Of a DNA stretch of 64,000 nt, positions 16,833-25,320 are shown in pieces. Both the position numbers and the translations under genes were made by a program. Numbering within the stretch: the stretch's first letter is position 1; each line of letters opens with the position of its first letter. This DNA comes from Bacteroidales bacterium (GTDB lineage: Bacteria; Bacteroidota; Bacteroidia; Bacteroidales; UBA932): NCBI GenBank assembly GCA_015060385.1, contig SUYO01000001.1:1-64000 (forward strand), given 5' to 3'. A model generated the notes under the pieces. It was not told where the DNA came from and did not search any database. It saw only the letters and a list, made by a program, of their open reading frames with translations.

Positions 16833-18110
16833 ATGAAAAAAACTTCAATCCTGATAATCGCCATCCTGACCATTGCAGCCATTGCGACGGCCACAATCGT
16901 AATCAAGACACCTGTGAAACAGCCTGAACCCCTTGCTCCAGCAAGAGTATACCTGAATCAGGTGCTGCATAATGACAGTTCGGAATTTGAAGAGCTCAAG
17001 GGTCTTGACAGGAAGGTCCAGGCTTACATGAAGCGCTGGGAGATGAAAGGAGCCTCTCTGGCAATCACCAGGAATGACTCCCTCCTGTATGCCAAGGGCT
17101 TCGGATGGGCAGATGAGGAACTGGGTATAGAGATGCAGCCTTCCCACATAATGAGGATGGCATCAGTGTCAAAGCTTATAACTGCCGTCGGAATCATGGT
17201 CCTGCAGGACAGGGACTCACTTAGCATAAAAGACACGGTATTCGGACCTACCGGCATCCTCAGCGACTCGCTTTTCACAACGGTAATCAAGGACAGGAAC
17301 TATAAGAAGATAACTGTAGAACACCTTCTGAGACATCAGGGAGGCTTCTACCGTGACCCTCTTTTCTCTTCAAGGGACGTAAAGCATCAACTTCAGCTGG
17401 AGAACCCTCCTGTAAAGGAAGACTTCTACAGGCTGGTCCTGGGCAGAAGGCTGAAATTCATGCCAGGTACATCGCAGGACTATTCCAATTTCGGATATCT
17501 CCTCCTTTCAGAAATCATAGAGAAGGTTTCCGGAATGCCGTACGAGGAGTTCATCCGCACCCAGGTCCTTGCTCCGGCAGGCTGCTATGACATGCACATC
17601 GGAGGCAACTACTACGACGACAAGAGGGAGAATGAAGTACGATACTACACCCACAACGGCGACGGCAAGTTCATAGAGGACTACACCGACAACGGGGTCA
17701 TGGTGGAAAGATGCTACGGCGGAAACAACATCCCGCTGCTTTCGGGCGCGGGTGCATGGTGCGCCTCCCCTGCCGAAATCGCACGTCTGGTAGCTGCGAT
17801 CGACGGTCGTCCTGAAGTCGAGGACATAATTTCATACGAGGCATTCGAACAGATGACCGAATACTTCGACAAGGCGACTTATTCTCTCGGATGGAACGAC
17901 ACTGCCCCTGAAAAGGGCTGGAGCCGTACTGGAACGCTTTCGGGTACTTGTGCTCTTGTAAGGCACTACCCTGACGGAGAGTGCTGGATCCTCATAACAA
18001 ACACCAGCACATACAGAGGTCCGAGTCAGGCCAGATATACAGAGACCCTCTTCAGACAATGCAGGGAGCTCTACAGCGAGAAGCTCCCTACACGAAATCT
18101 TTTTGAATAA
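16833..18110 (+). CDS. Serine hydrolase of the beta-lactamase/class C family
   Basis: 425 residues. An N-terminal hydrophobic stretch (residues 5-24) is a signal anchor or signal peptide. SxxK active-site motif S111-V-S-K114, YSN motif in SQDYSNFGYLLL near residue 215, and an RTG in place of KTG near residue 365. These fit AmpC-fold esterases and D-alanyl-D-alanine-peptidase-like enzymes as well as beta-lactamases; resistance cannot be inferred. Last gene of a run that starts with the FKBP lipoproteins, and convergent with buk (seven-base gap). Confidence 0.87.
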   Translation: MKKTSILIIAILTIAAIATATIVIKTPVKQPEPLAPARVYLNQVLHNDSSEFEELKGLDRKVQAYMKRWEMKGASLAITRNDSLLYAKGFGWADEELGIEMQPSHIMRMASVSKLITAVGIMVLQDRDSLSIKDTVFGPTGILSDSLFTTVIKDRNYKKITVEHLLRHQGGFYRDPLFSSRDVKHQLQLENPPVKEDFYRLVLGRRLKFMPGTSQDYSNFGYLLLSEIIEKVSGMPYEEFIRTQVLAPAGCYDMHIGGNYYDDKRENEVRYYTHNGDGKFIEDYTDNGVMVERCYGGNNIPLLSGAGAWCASPAEIARLVAAIDGRPEVEDIISYEAFEQMTEYFDKATYSLGWNDTAPEKGWSRTGTLSGTCALVRHYPDGECWILITNTSTYRGPSQARYTETLFRQCRELYSEKLPTRNLFE

Positions 18111-18117
18111 ACGGATA

Positions 18118-19233
18118 TCAGAAATGATCCGGATGGTAGTAGCGGATATCGAATTCGCCTGCCAGGATTCCGTATCCGTTCTCTGCAAGTGATTCAAGTT
18201 CATTCTCGCCAGGATAGACCACAACCGGGGCTATGAAACCGACGCGATCTGCTATATCCTTGGTAATGCGTTCGTTATATGCAATTCCTCCGGTAAGTAT
18301 GATTGCATCTACCTTTCCGCAGACCACGGTAGAAAGTCCTGCTATATATTTGGCGAAAGATATGCTGAATCCCTTGAGGAAGGTCTCGACTTCCTGGTCT
18401 CCTGCCTCAGCGCGGGCTGCAAGCTCACGGAAATCATTAGTTCCGAAATAAGCGACCGCACCTCCCCTTCCGACAAGACGTTTCTTGATCTGAGCCTCAG
18501 TCCAGTTGCCGCTGAAGCATTTCTCTACAAGAGGAAAGCCCGGCACGTTTCCCGCACGCTCCGGACTGATAGGACCGTCGCCACCCAAGGCATCATTGGT
18601 ATCTATCACAAGACCGTGTCTGTGGAGGGAAACCGAACTTCCACCGCCCATGTGAGCTACAATCACTGTCACATCCTTGTTTGTCTTGCCAACGCTTCTG
18701 GCATAGCGACGCACCATGGCGCGTGAGTTCAGTGCATGGAAAAGCGTCCTTCGAGGGAACTCAGGCAGACCGCTCACCTTGACCTCAGGAAGCATTTCGT
18801 CCGCCATAGGCGGGTCGGCAATGAACGCACGGCACTTTTCCGGAATGCCTTTTTCCGATCTTGCCTGATTTACAAGCACTGCAATATCATCAGCAAGCAG
18901 GGCACTCAGGTTGCAGGCATGCACACCTTCCTTTCCTGCCATCAGGGCATCACGCATCTCCTGATTCACCTCGTACACTCCTGTACGTATAGGGGTGATT
19001 AGACCTCCTCGGGCCATCGCGATATCGATGGAGTCCAGGGAAATTCCCTTTTCAGAAAGGAAATCAGTGATGGCATCACGACGCATAGGCGTCTGATCCA
19101 TCACTGATTCATATTTTGCAACCTCCTCGGCAGTATGCGTCAGGTTTGTTTCAAAAAGTTTCTCACCGGAGTCGTAAAATCCGATCTTGCTCGAGGTAGA
19201 GCCTGTGTTGATTACAAGTATTCTGCCTTTCAT
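18118..19233 (-). CDS. buk: Butyrate kinase
   Basis: 371 residues. Acetokinase-family ASKHA enzyme that transfers phosphate from butyryl-phosphate to ADP, the ATP-yielding last step of the Ptb-Buk butyrate route; branched-chain acids are alternative substrates. VINTGSTSSKIGFYD near residue 5 is the phosphate-binding loop, ARGGLITPIRTGVY the butyrate-kinase form of the acid pocket, VIVAHMGGGSSVSLHRHG the nucleotide region and AIILTGGIAYNERI the second phosphate loop. Length fits Buk rather than AckA. Seven bases downstream of ptb. Confidence 0.92.
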   Translation of the reverse strand: MKGRILVINTGSTSSKIGFYDSGEKLFETNLTHTAEEVAKYESVMDQTPMRRDAITDFLSEKGISLDSIDIAMARGGLITPIRTGVYEVNQEMRDALMAGKEGVHACNLSALLADDIAVLVNQARSEKGIPEKCRAFIADPPMADEMLPEVKVSGLPEFPRRTLFHALNSRAMVRRYARSVGKTNKDVTVIVAHMGGGSSVSLHRHGLVIDTNDALGGDGPISPERAGNVPGFPLVEKCFSGNWTEAQIKKRLVGRGGAVAYFGTNDFRELAARAEAGDQEVETFLKGFSISFAKYIAGLSTVVCGKVDAIILTGGIAYNERITKDIADRVGFIAPVVVYPGENELESLAENGYGILAGEFDIRYYHPDHF

Positions 19234-19240
19234 GTCCTGA

Positions 19241-20149
19241 TTATTTTACAGACATCGCTGCAATAGCGATGGAGTTGAGTTTCGTCTCGATGCTGTCCGC
19301 ACGGCTTGAGAGAACGCAAGGAACCTTTGCGCCTACAAGCATACCTGCCTGTCTTACACCAGGAACGAGCTTTGAATTCGCCTTATAGAAGACATTTCCA
19401 GACTCGATGTTAGGGAAGAGAAGACAGTCCGCATCACCTGCAACAGGACTCACAAGTCCCTTTATATCAGCGGACTCCTTATCAATTGCCACGTCAAGTG
19501 CAAGAGGTCCGTCAGCTATGCAGCCCTTGATCTGCCCCCTGTCGGCCATCTTCGATAGCATGGCAGCCTCAACTGAAGCCGGCTGGCTGGTCAGGACCTG
19601 CTCTGTAGCTGCAATGATGGCAACCTTAGGCTTCTCTACGCCGACAGCCTTGGCCGTCCTTACAAGGCAGTCCATGATTATCTGCTTCTGCTTGAAATCC
19701 GGAGCTGGAATCACAGCAACGTCCCCCACGAAAAGAAGTTTGTGATATGATGGTATCTCCAGAGTCGTACAGTGAGTCAGAGTGCCTTTAGGAGGAAGCA
19801 GGCCGGTTTCCTTGTTCAGGATTGCACGAAGGAACTTGTCTGTAGAGCAGAGACCCTTCATAAGGAAGTCTCCCTCTCCGTCACGGACCATCTGCACAGC
19901 CTGAGCGACAGAAGGAAGCTCTGCAGAGTTATGGACTATCGTAAATATGGACGGATCCACATCCTCCACACGGCATGCCTCGGCAATCAAGGCCTCGTCG
20001 CCTACGAGGGTGACATCGGCAAGTCCGAGTTCCACTGCCTTTGACGCAGCTGCAATCGTATGGCTGTCAACTCCCCAGGCGGCAACCATCCTCTTTCTGG
20101 TTCCACGGCTACGGAGTTCTTCAAAGATTTCAGAGAAGCTTGTAAACAT
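19241..20149 (-). CDS. ptb: Phosphate butyryltransferase
   Basis: 302 residues. Phosphate acetyl/butyryl transferase family, interconverting butyryl-CoA plus phosphate and butyryl-phosphate plus CoA. MVAAWGVDSHTIAAA near residue 22, GDFLMKGLCSTDKFLRAIL near 93, LTHCTTLEIPSYHKLLFVGD near 125, and the C-terminal GDADCLLFPNIESGNVFYK signature. The roughly 300-residue length and position between ackA and buk favour Ptb over the single-domain phosphotransacetylase. Gaps of three and seven bases to its neighbours indicate one transcript. Confidence 0.9.
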   Translation of the reverse strand: MFTSFSEIFEELRSRGTRKRMVAAWGVDSHTIAAASKAVELGLADVTLVGDEALIAEACRVEDVDPSIFTIVHNSAELPSVAQAVQMVRDGEGDFLMKGLCSTDKFLRAILNKETGLLPPKGTLTHCTTLEIPSYHKLLFVGDVAVIPAPDFKQKQIIMDCLVRTAKAVGVEKPKVAIIAATEQVLTSQPASVEAAMLSKMADRGQIKGCIADGPLALDVAIDKESADIKGLVSPVAGDADCLLFPNIESGNVFYKANSKLVPGVRQAGMLVGAKVPCVLSSRADSIETKLNSIAIAAMSVK

Positions 20150-20152
20150 AGG

Positions 20153-21361
20153 TTATGAGTTTAGAACGATATTCATTGTATCGCGTGCAATCATGAGTTC
20201 CTCATTGGTTGTGATTGCAGCTATCTTGACCTTGGAGTCCGGAAGTGTAAGCATGACATCCTCTCCTGCCTTTACATTGGCATCATAGTCGAACTTGACG
20301 CCGAGATATGTCAGGTTCTCGCAGACCCTGCGGCGCAGACGCACGTTGTTCTCGCCGATTCCGCCTGTGAATACGATAAGGTCCACACCGTTCATCGCGG
20401 CCGCATAGGCACCGATGAACTTTGTGATGTCATATGTAAGCTTCTTCAGGGCAAGCTTGGCCTTTTCATTACCTTCATTTGCAGCAGCGCTGATGTCGCG
20501 GCCGTCTGATGACACGCATGAAAGTCCGAGAAGACCGCTCTTCTTGTTGAGAACCTTGCTCATCTCTGCAGGTGAGAGACCTTCCTTCTCCTGAAGGTAG
20601 ATCACCACTTCAGGGTCGATGTTTCCGCATCGCGTTCCCATGGTAACGCCCTCAAGCGGAGTGAATCCCATGGTGGTGTCGATCGACTTGCCGTTATGGA
20701 CAGCGGTTATCGAGCTTCCGTTTCCGAGGTGGCATGTGATGATCTTCGAATATTCAAGGTCTACACCCGCGAACTTCGCACCCTTCGCCGACACATACTT
20801 GTGGCTCGTGCCGTGGAAACCGTAACGGCGGATGCCGTATTTCTCGTAATACTCATATGGAAGGGCGTACATATATGCGTACGACGGCATTGTCTGATGG
20901 AAGGCGGTATCGAAGACTCCTACCTGCGGAACTGAAGGAATAACAGCGCTGACTGCTCTGATTCCCAGGATATTGGCAGGATTGTGAAGAGGAGCGAATA
21001 CCGAACATTTTTCGAGCTGGGCAATGACTGCATCAGTAATGAGCTGGCTGCATACGAATTCCTCTGCTCCGTGAACCACCCTGTGGCCGACAGCTTCGAT
21101 ATCCTCCAGACTTGAAAGCACGCCTGTCTCCTTGTCAAGAAGAGCGTCCATTACAGCCTGGATACCTACAGTATGGTCAGCTATAGGCATTTCCTTCACC
21201 ACCTTATCCTTTCCAATGGTCTGATGGGTCAGGCATCCAGCTTCCATTCCAATTCTTTCTACAAGTCCCTTGGCAAGGAGGTCATACACTTCGTCGTCCT
21301 TCATGTCAAGAAGCTGATACTTCAATGAAGAACTTCCACAATTGAGCACTAAAATGATCAT
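20153..21361 (-). CDS. ackA: Acetate kinase
   Basis: 402 residues, the standard AckA length. Makes ATP from acetyl-phosphate. VLNCGSSSLKYQLLDM at the N-terminus, VGHRVVHGAEEF near residue 90, FHGTSHKYV near 178, HLGNGSSITAVHNGKSIDT near 206, RCGNIDPEV near 240 and VFTGGIGENN near 327. First gene of ackA-ptb-buk; the cluster lets acetyl- and butyryl-phosphate both be cashed in for ATP. Promoter at 21401-21433, embedded in a palindromic control region. Confidence 0.95.
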   Translation of the reverse strand: MIILVLNCGSSSLKYQLLDMKDDEVYDLLAKGLVERIGMEAGCLTHQTIGKDKVVKEMPIADHTVGIQAVMDALLDKETGVLSSLEDIEAVGHRVVHGAEEFVCSQLITDAVIAQLEKCSVFAPLHNPANILGIRAVSAVIPSVPQVGVFDTAFHQTMPSYAYMYALPYEYYEKYGIRRYGFHGTSHKYVSAKGAKFAGVDLEYSKIITCHLGNGSSITAVHNGKSIDTTMGFTPLEGVTMGTRCGNIDPEVVIYLQEKEGLSPAEMSKVLNKKSGLLGLSCVSSDGRDISAAANEGNEKAKLALKKLTYDITKFIGAYAAAMNGVDLIVFTGGIGENNVRLRRRVCENLTYLGVKFDYDANVKAGEDVMLTLPDSKVKIAAITTNEELMIARDTMNIVLNS

Positions 21362-21400
21362 GATATATTAAATTGTTACTAATTAATCGGTCTATCTTTG

Positions 21401-21433
21401 CAAAGTTATAAAATTTATCGCTACTTTAGCAAA
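21401..21433 (-). promoter_or_regulatory. Promoter of ackA-ptb-buk
   Basis: On the minus strand TTTG (21430-21433), 21 bases, then TAACTTTG (21401-21408), about 40 bases before ackA. The -33 box lies within the inverted repeat at 21422-21460. Confidence 0.72.
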
Positions 21434-21460
21434 AATTCTGAGACCTTAAGGTCTAAAGTA
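21422..21460. promoter_or_regulatory. Nested palindromes over the ackA -33 box (candidate operator)
   Basis: TACTTTAG (21422-21429) and CTAAAGTA (21453-21460) are perfect inverted repeats. Inside lies a 14-base perfect palindrome, AGACCTTAAGGTCT (21441-21454). The outer repeat encloses the -33 box of the ackA promoter, a natural position for a dimeric regulator. The same region is upstream of the divergent comEC-like gene. No regulator gene is adjacent. Confidence 0.5.
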
Positions 21461-21463
21461 AAT

Positions 21464-21497
21464 CCTCCATCCTATAAGGAGGTATTATGAAATAATG
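21464..21497 (+). promoter_or_regulatory. Sequestered Shine-Dalgarno hairpin and three-codon mini-ORF
   Basis: CCTCC (21464-21468) can pair with GGAGG (21478-21482) across nine bases. The GGAGG is four bases ahead of ATG-AAA-TAA (21487-21495), whose stop overlaps a further ATG (21495). A strong Shine-Dalgarno is out of character for this genome. It lies in the leader of the comEC-like gene. Confidence 0.35.
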
Positions 21498-21511
21498 ATG
21501 TGCGAAGGGAA

Positions 21512-22660
21512 ATGACAGTGGAGAGAGACATAGCAGGTATTGCTTTACCTTTTGCTGCGGGCGTTGCCTTGACAGCATGGACAGGAAACTTCATCTGCGC
21601 CAACCCGCACCTATGGTCCACCCTTGCCATCATCATTGTTCTGGTATCATCAGCCTGCCTTCTCCATCCCGTTCACCACACACTCTCCTCCTTGACCATA
21701 CATGCGGTCATCGGCATCTGTCTTGCCTCCTGTGGCATCCTGTGCGGAATCCGAGCAGAAGTCACCTCGGCCGGAGGACCCGGAACAGGAAATATCATCG
21801 CACATATCCATTCTATGGGCGAGGTTGCAGGAGCCTTCATAGACAGCATAGGTTTCAGAAATCCCGATACAAACGCCATCATAAAGGCGCTGCTGACAGG
21901 TGACAGAGCTGACATTCCGGAACAGATAATACAATCGTTCCGGGATAGCGGGGCCTCTCATATACTGGCTCTTTCAGGTCTGCATCTGGGTATAATATAC
22001 GGCATTCTCGCCAAAGTGCTGTCCTATCTTGGAAACACACCGTCCGCAGTCAGGATACGTTCCCTGGTAACGATCCTCGCCTGCGGACTCTATACCCTTG
22101 CCACCGGTGCCGGAGCATCGATCGTCAGGGCCTTCCTGTTCATCCTGCTTGGCGAAAGCTCCAGACTGCACGGGCGCTACAGAAGTACAGGTACTGTACT
22201 GCTGTCTTCTCTAATCATACATCTGACCATCGACCCATCAGCCATACGTGAGGTCGGCTTCCAGCTATCCTATGCCGCGATGGCAGGCATCGCCTTCATC
22301 TTCCCCTGGCTGAAGGGGTTCTGGCCGCAGGAGCCGGAAGAAGCATCCGGCAGCAAGTGGCTGTCAGGCATCATGAAGCAAGGATCCAGACCCTTGAGAT
22401 GGATCTGGACTACTGCCGCCATGTCCATCTCATGCCAGATCACGACCGGTCCCCTCGCCTGGTTCTACTTCGGCACCTTCCCTGTCCATTTCCTCCTGAC
22501 CAACCTCGTGGCAATCCCTCTGACGGGTCTTATCATTCCGACAGCTCTGACCGTCCTGCTCCTGTCTGCATCAGGAATCTGCCCCGAGATACTTCTGAGG
22601 GCCTGCGAGATGCTGGTCACAGCCCTCTCGCAAGCCCTCGAAGTCATCTCCGTTATGTAA
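21512..22660 (+). CDS. ComEC/Rec2-like membrane protein (competence domain only)
   Basis: 382 residues from the ATG at 21512 (a GTG at 21500 is possible). Polytopic inner-membrane protein with the ComEC core: ALLTGDRADIPEQIIQSFRDSG near residue 125, then HILALSGLHLGIIYGILAKVL, the family signature. About nine to ten hydrophobic segments. Full ComEC proteins (roughly 650-750 residues) add an N-terminal OB domain and a C-terminal metallo-beta-lactamase domain; both are absent, giving the short form seen in many Bacteroidota. DNA uptake is the family role but is unproven for the short form. Ends at the hairpin repeat at 22660. Confidence 0.85.
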   Translation: MTVERDIAGIALPFAAGVALTAWTGNFICANPHLWSTLAIIIVLVSSACLLHPVHHTLSSLTIHAVIGICLASCGILCGIRAEVTSAGGPGTGNIIAHIHSMGEVAGAFIDSIGFRNPDTNAIIKALLTGDRADIPEQIIQSFRDSGASHILALSGLHLGIIYGILAKVLSYLGNTPSAVRIRSLVTILACGLYTLATGAGASIVRAFLFILLGESSRLHGRYRSTGTVLLSSLIIHLTIDPSAIREVGFQLSYAAMAGIAFIFPWLKGFWPQEPEEASGSKWLSGIMKQGSRPLRWIWTTAAMSISCQITTGPLAWFYFGTFPVHFLLTNLVAIPLTGLIIPTALTVLLLSASGICPEILLRACEMLVTALSQALEVISVM

Positions 22661-22777
22661 AACGACAAGCCGTTGAGCGGGAAAAGTGGTGTACAAGTAC
22701 ACTTTCCGCTCAACGGCTGTCGTTTACCGGACGATGAGCGGAAATTAGCCATCTGAAGTCATTATTTCCGCTCAACG
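22660..22777. repeat. Extragenic hairpin repeat with four copies of a 13-base unit
   Basis: TTTCCGCTCAACG occurs twice directly (22703-22715, 22765-22777) and twice inverted in near-perfect form (22671-22684, 22732-22744). Two hairpins result: a large one (22660-22694 against 22697-22725, with a perfect 13-bp core) and an 11-bp stem (22735-22745 against 22764-22774). It fills the gap between convergent comEC-like and TPM genes; no T-run follows either stem. Confidence 0.8.
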
Positions 22778-22804
22778 TCTTAGTTTGCAATCTCTTGGGG
22801 GGGG

Positions 22805-23611
22805 CTACCAGCGACCACCTGCACCGCCGCCACCGAAGGAGCCGCCGCCGAAGCCGCCGAAACCTCCTCCGAAAGAGCCACCTCCGAAGGATCCTCCGCT
22901 ATGGCCCCTTCCTGTGATGACAGGTCCCACATAGATGGTCCTGCGTCCGCCGCTGCCGCCGCTGCCACCGGACCCGCCTGAGCCTCCGTTGCCCGAGCCG
23001 GAGTTGAAGATCACCGCCAAGACAAATACGCCAAGGATGATAATAAGAAATATTCCAAAGACCGCCCAAAGCTCAGACTCTTCTCCCTCTCCGGGTTCTG
23101 AGATCTCTCCGCTGGCAAGCTTCATCAGCACGTCACATGCAGCCTCGACACCTCCAAAATAATCGTCTTCCCTAAAATGAGGAATCAGCTCGTTCTCTAT
23201 TATCCTCTTGGCATAGGCATCCGGTATTGCGCCTTCAAGACCGTATCCGACGGCAATGAAGACCTCGCCGTATGAATTTCCTATCTTAGGCTTGACCAGA
23301 AGCACGACTCCATTGTCAAACTCAGCCGAACCGACCTGCCAGTCAAGACCGATGCGCGTGGCATATTCCGAAGCGGAATATCCTTCAAGGTCTGTGATAG
23401 TAACTACGGTTATCTGATTGGATGTAGTATCGTCGAAGGCCACCAGAGTCCTTTCAAGCGATTCCCTCTGAGCAGGAGTGAAGATCTTGGCATAATCATT
23501 CACCAGACGCTGAGGGACAGGACGCGAGGGGATTGCGGACAGTCCTAATGTAAAGACAGCCCCGATAACCATCAGGGCCGTCTTCATAAATGTCTTTTTA
23601 AGGATGTTCAT
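22805..23611 (-). CDS. TPM domain protein with glycine-rich tail
   Basis: 268 residues. A signal peptide (about 1-25) is followed by a TPM (YgcG/DUF477) domain: PSRPVPQRLVNDYAKIFTPAQRESLE, ITVVTITDLEGYSASEYATRIG, DNGVVLLVKPKIG and VGYGLEGAIPDAYAKRIIE. A membrane segment (about 175-195) precedes a low-complexity Gly/Ser tail (GGSGGSGG, then GGGSFGGGFGG) ending GGRW. In plants TPM proteins act in photosystem repair; bacterial ones are linked to lipid or membrane homeostasis and often pair with LemA, as here (two-base gap). A run of eight G follows the stop directly. Confidence 0.9.
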   Translation of the reverse strand: MNILKKTFMKTALMVIGAVFTLGLSAIPSRPVPQRLVNDYAKIFTPAQRESLERTLVAFDDTTSNQITVVTITDLEGYSASEYATRIGLDWQVGSAEFDNGVVLLVKPKIGNSYGEVFIAVGYGLEGAIPDAYAKRIIENELIPHFREDDYFGGVEAACDVLMKLASGEISEPGEGEESELWAVFGIFLIIILGVFVLAVIFNSGSGNGGSGGSGGSGGSGGRRTIYVGPVITGRGHSGGSFGGGSFGGGFGGFGGGSFGGGGAGGRW

Positions 23612-23613
23612 GT

Positions 23614-24204
23614 CTAGAATTCTACAACAGGCGCTGCATCAGCTCCTTCCCTTGCCTCGAAATATGCTTTCTTCTCAAAGCCGAACATCGATGCTATGAT
23701 ATTGTCCGGAAATCTTCTGATACCGGTATTGAAGTACTTCACGGCATCGTTGAACTTCATCCTTTCTGTAGCGATCCTGTTCTCGGTTCCTTCAAGCTGA
23801 GCCTGGAGCTCGAGGAAGTTCTGATTCGCCTTGAGGTCAGGATAGTTTTCCTGGATCATGAGAAGCCTTCCAAGAGCGGCAGAGAGTTCATCCTGAGCAG
23901 CATTGAAACGTTCGAGCGCCTCGGGAGTAAGGTCTGCCGGATCCACTGTGACCTGAGTTGCCCTTGCACGTGCAGCAACCACACCTTCAAGAGTCTCTGA
24001 TTCGTGAGCGGCATAGCCCTTGACGGTAGACACGAGATTAGGAATAAGGTCAGCCCTGCGCTGATAAACGTTCTCAACCTGCGACCATGCAGCCTCTATA
24101 GACTCTTCAGAGACCACCATCCTGTTGTACACGTTCTTAACCCATACGAATGCAGCCATCAGTACTGCAATAACTACAACTCCTGTAATAACTCCTTTCT
24201 TCAT
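23614..24204 (-). CDS. lemA: LemA family protein
   Basis: 196 residues from the ATG at 24204; an ATG at 24237 would overlap the preceding gene. One N-terminal membrane segment (VITGVVVIAVLMAAFVWV) followed by the LemA helical domain: YNRMVVSEESIEAAWSQVENVYQRRADLIPNLV, then long helices with LLMIQENYPDLKANQNFLELQ and YFNTGIRRFP. Function is not settled; it is recurrently partnered with TPM proteins, as here. Likely co-transcribed with the FISUMP lipoprotein upstream. Confidence 0.93.
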   Translation of the reverse strand: MKKGVITGVVVIAVLMAAFVWVKNVYNRMVVSEESIEAAWSQVENVYQRRADLIPNLVSTVKGYAAHESETLEGVVAARARATQVTVDPADLTPEALERFNAAQDELSAALGRLLMIQENYPDLKANQNFLELQAQLEGTENRIATERMKFNDAVKYFNTGIRRFPDNIIASMFGFEKKAYFEAREGADAAPVVEF

Positions 24205-24217
24205 AAGCTTATGTTTT

Positions 24218-25228
24218 TTACTGAGCGTCACGGACACATCTTACAGACGCTCCGAATGTATTCACATCACCTTTGCCGACCAGCATCTCAGGCTGGTTCG
24301 ATATGATATATCTGTAATATGCCATATCCTCTTCACCCTCCACCTTGTCAGCTGTCCATACAGCCGTGTATGTATAGATTCCATCGAATGCCGCATTAGG
24401 GAACCTGCCTTCCTCATTCCTGTTTCCGAGGTTCACATATCCGAAAGGCATAAGGGAGAGCTTGCTGGAATTTGTCACCTCACCTACAACCGGCCAGTAT
24501 TCCAGAAGTGCGATCTCGTTGAAATATGCATTTACCATGAGCTTGGCAGCTACGTCCTCGAACACCTGGTATTTTTCCGATACAGGGGAACCGATTGCCT
24601 CAGCAAGCGACATCCAGTCCTCTTCAGTCGGAAGACGCCAGCCTTCAGGACAGGCATTGACCGCATCGTTATAGCTGTAGTAGCGTCCGAAGATATCAGA
24701 CATGATCTCTTCATTGACATATGACACGCCGGAGCTGGCAGCAGCAAGGTTGTTCCTGAACCATTCCAGATCACCTATCTTCTCATAATAGTAGTCGATA
24801 CCGTCAACGGTGACCTTAGGGTCAGCCGCCTTGATGTCTGTCTTCGTAAGCGAACCGTCAAGACCGTTCTTGACGACCATCACCTGCCTGCTGAAAGTTG
24901 TATTGTTATAACCTTCTGCAAAGGCGTAGCAGTTTACGGTATATGTCTGCAATGTATCAGAGAACCAATGTACGTATACATTCGTGGTATCGTTGTATTT
25001 CATGGTAGGGGTAACCTTCCAGAAATATCCTATCTCTCCTCCTTCCGGGTGTTCCACGCCTTCAGGGATCATCCTCACAGCCTCGCCAGGCGCAACAAAT
25101 GCCGGGCAGCTGAAATACAGGCCGCTCAACGACGGAAGCGACTCGGTTTCCTTGTCCTTGTCACAGGCAGCCGCAGCGAGAAGCGCAACGGCGATAAACA
25201 AAAGTGAGTTCAGTTTTCTAAGACTCAT
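24218..25228 (-). CDS. FISUMP-domain lipoprotein
   Basis: 336 residues. Lipobox ALLAAAAC with cysteine about residue 22. An Ig-like N-terminal part (about 30-130) precedes the Fibrobacter succinogenes major paralogous (FISUMP) domain: GLEWFRNNLA-like text (IGDLEWFRNNLAAASSG), RYYSYNDAVNACPEGWRLPTEEDW and a final ASVRCVRD. FISUMP proteins are surface lipoproteins, abundant in Bacteroidota and Fibrobacter, with no agreed activity. First gene before lemA and the TPM gene, 13 bases from lemA; divergent from apbE. Confidence 0.85.
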   Translation of the reverse strand: MSLRKLNSLLFIAVALLAAAACDKDKETESLPSLSGLYFSCPAFVAPGEAVRMIPEGVEHPEGGEIGYFWKVTPTMKYNDTTNVYVHWFSDTLQTYTVNCYAFAEGYNNTTFSRQVMVVKNGLDGSLTKTDIKAADPKVTVDGIDYYYEKIGDLEWFRNNLAAASSGVSYVNEEIMSDIFGRYYSYNDAVNACPEGWRLPTEEDWMSLAEAIGSPVSEKYQVFEDVAAKLMVNAYFNEIALLEYWPVVGEVTNSSKLSLMPFGYVNLGNRNEEGRFPNAAFDGIYTYTAVWTADKVEGEEDMAYYRYIISNQPEMLVGKGDVNTFGASVRCVRDAQ

Positions 25229-25291
25229 TTCTCTTTCCTAAAAATTAAACTATAATCGTGCAAATATCGGGATTTTAATTTGAAAAACCGC

Positions 25292-25299
25292 TACCTTTG
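25292..25299 (+). promoter_or_regulatory. -7 element of apbE
   Basis: TACCTTTG, 21 bases before the ATG at 25321. It overlaps the longest apbE frame (TTG at 25297) and so argues against that start. Confidence 0.6.
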
Positions 25300-25320
25300 T
25301 GCAAATACTTTGCCGCAGAC

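Noticed and set aside
16833..18110. Antibiotic-resistance beta-lactamase
   Set aside because: The fold motifs fit many serine hydrolases, the third motif is RTG, and there is no resistance context.
22660..22777. Possible integron attC site (GTTRRRY and RYYYAAC boxes with a hairpin)
   Set aside because: The boxes are in the wrong order for attC (GTTGAGC on the left and GCTCAAC on the right), there is no cassette array and no integron integrase.
22795..22804. Phase-variable G tract in the TPM gene
   Set aside because: The run of eight G lies just after the stop codon, so length changes would not alter the protein except by rare read-through.
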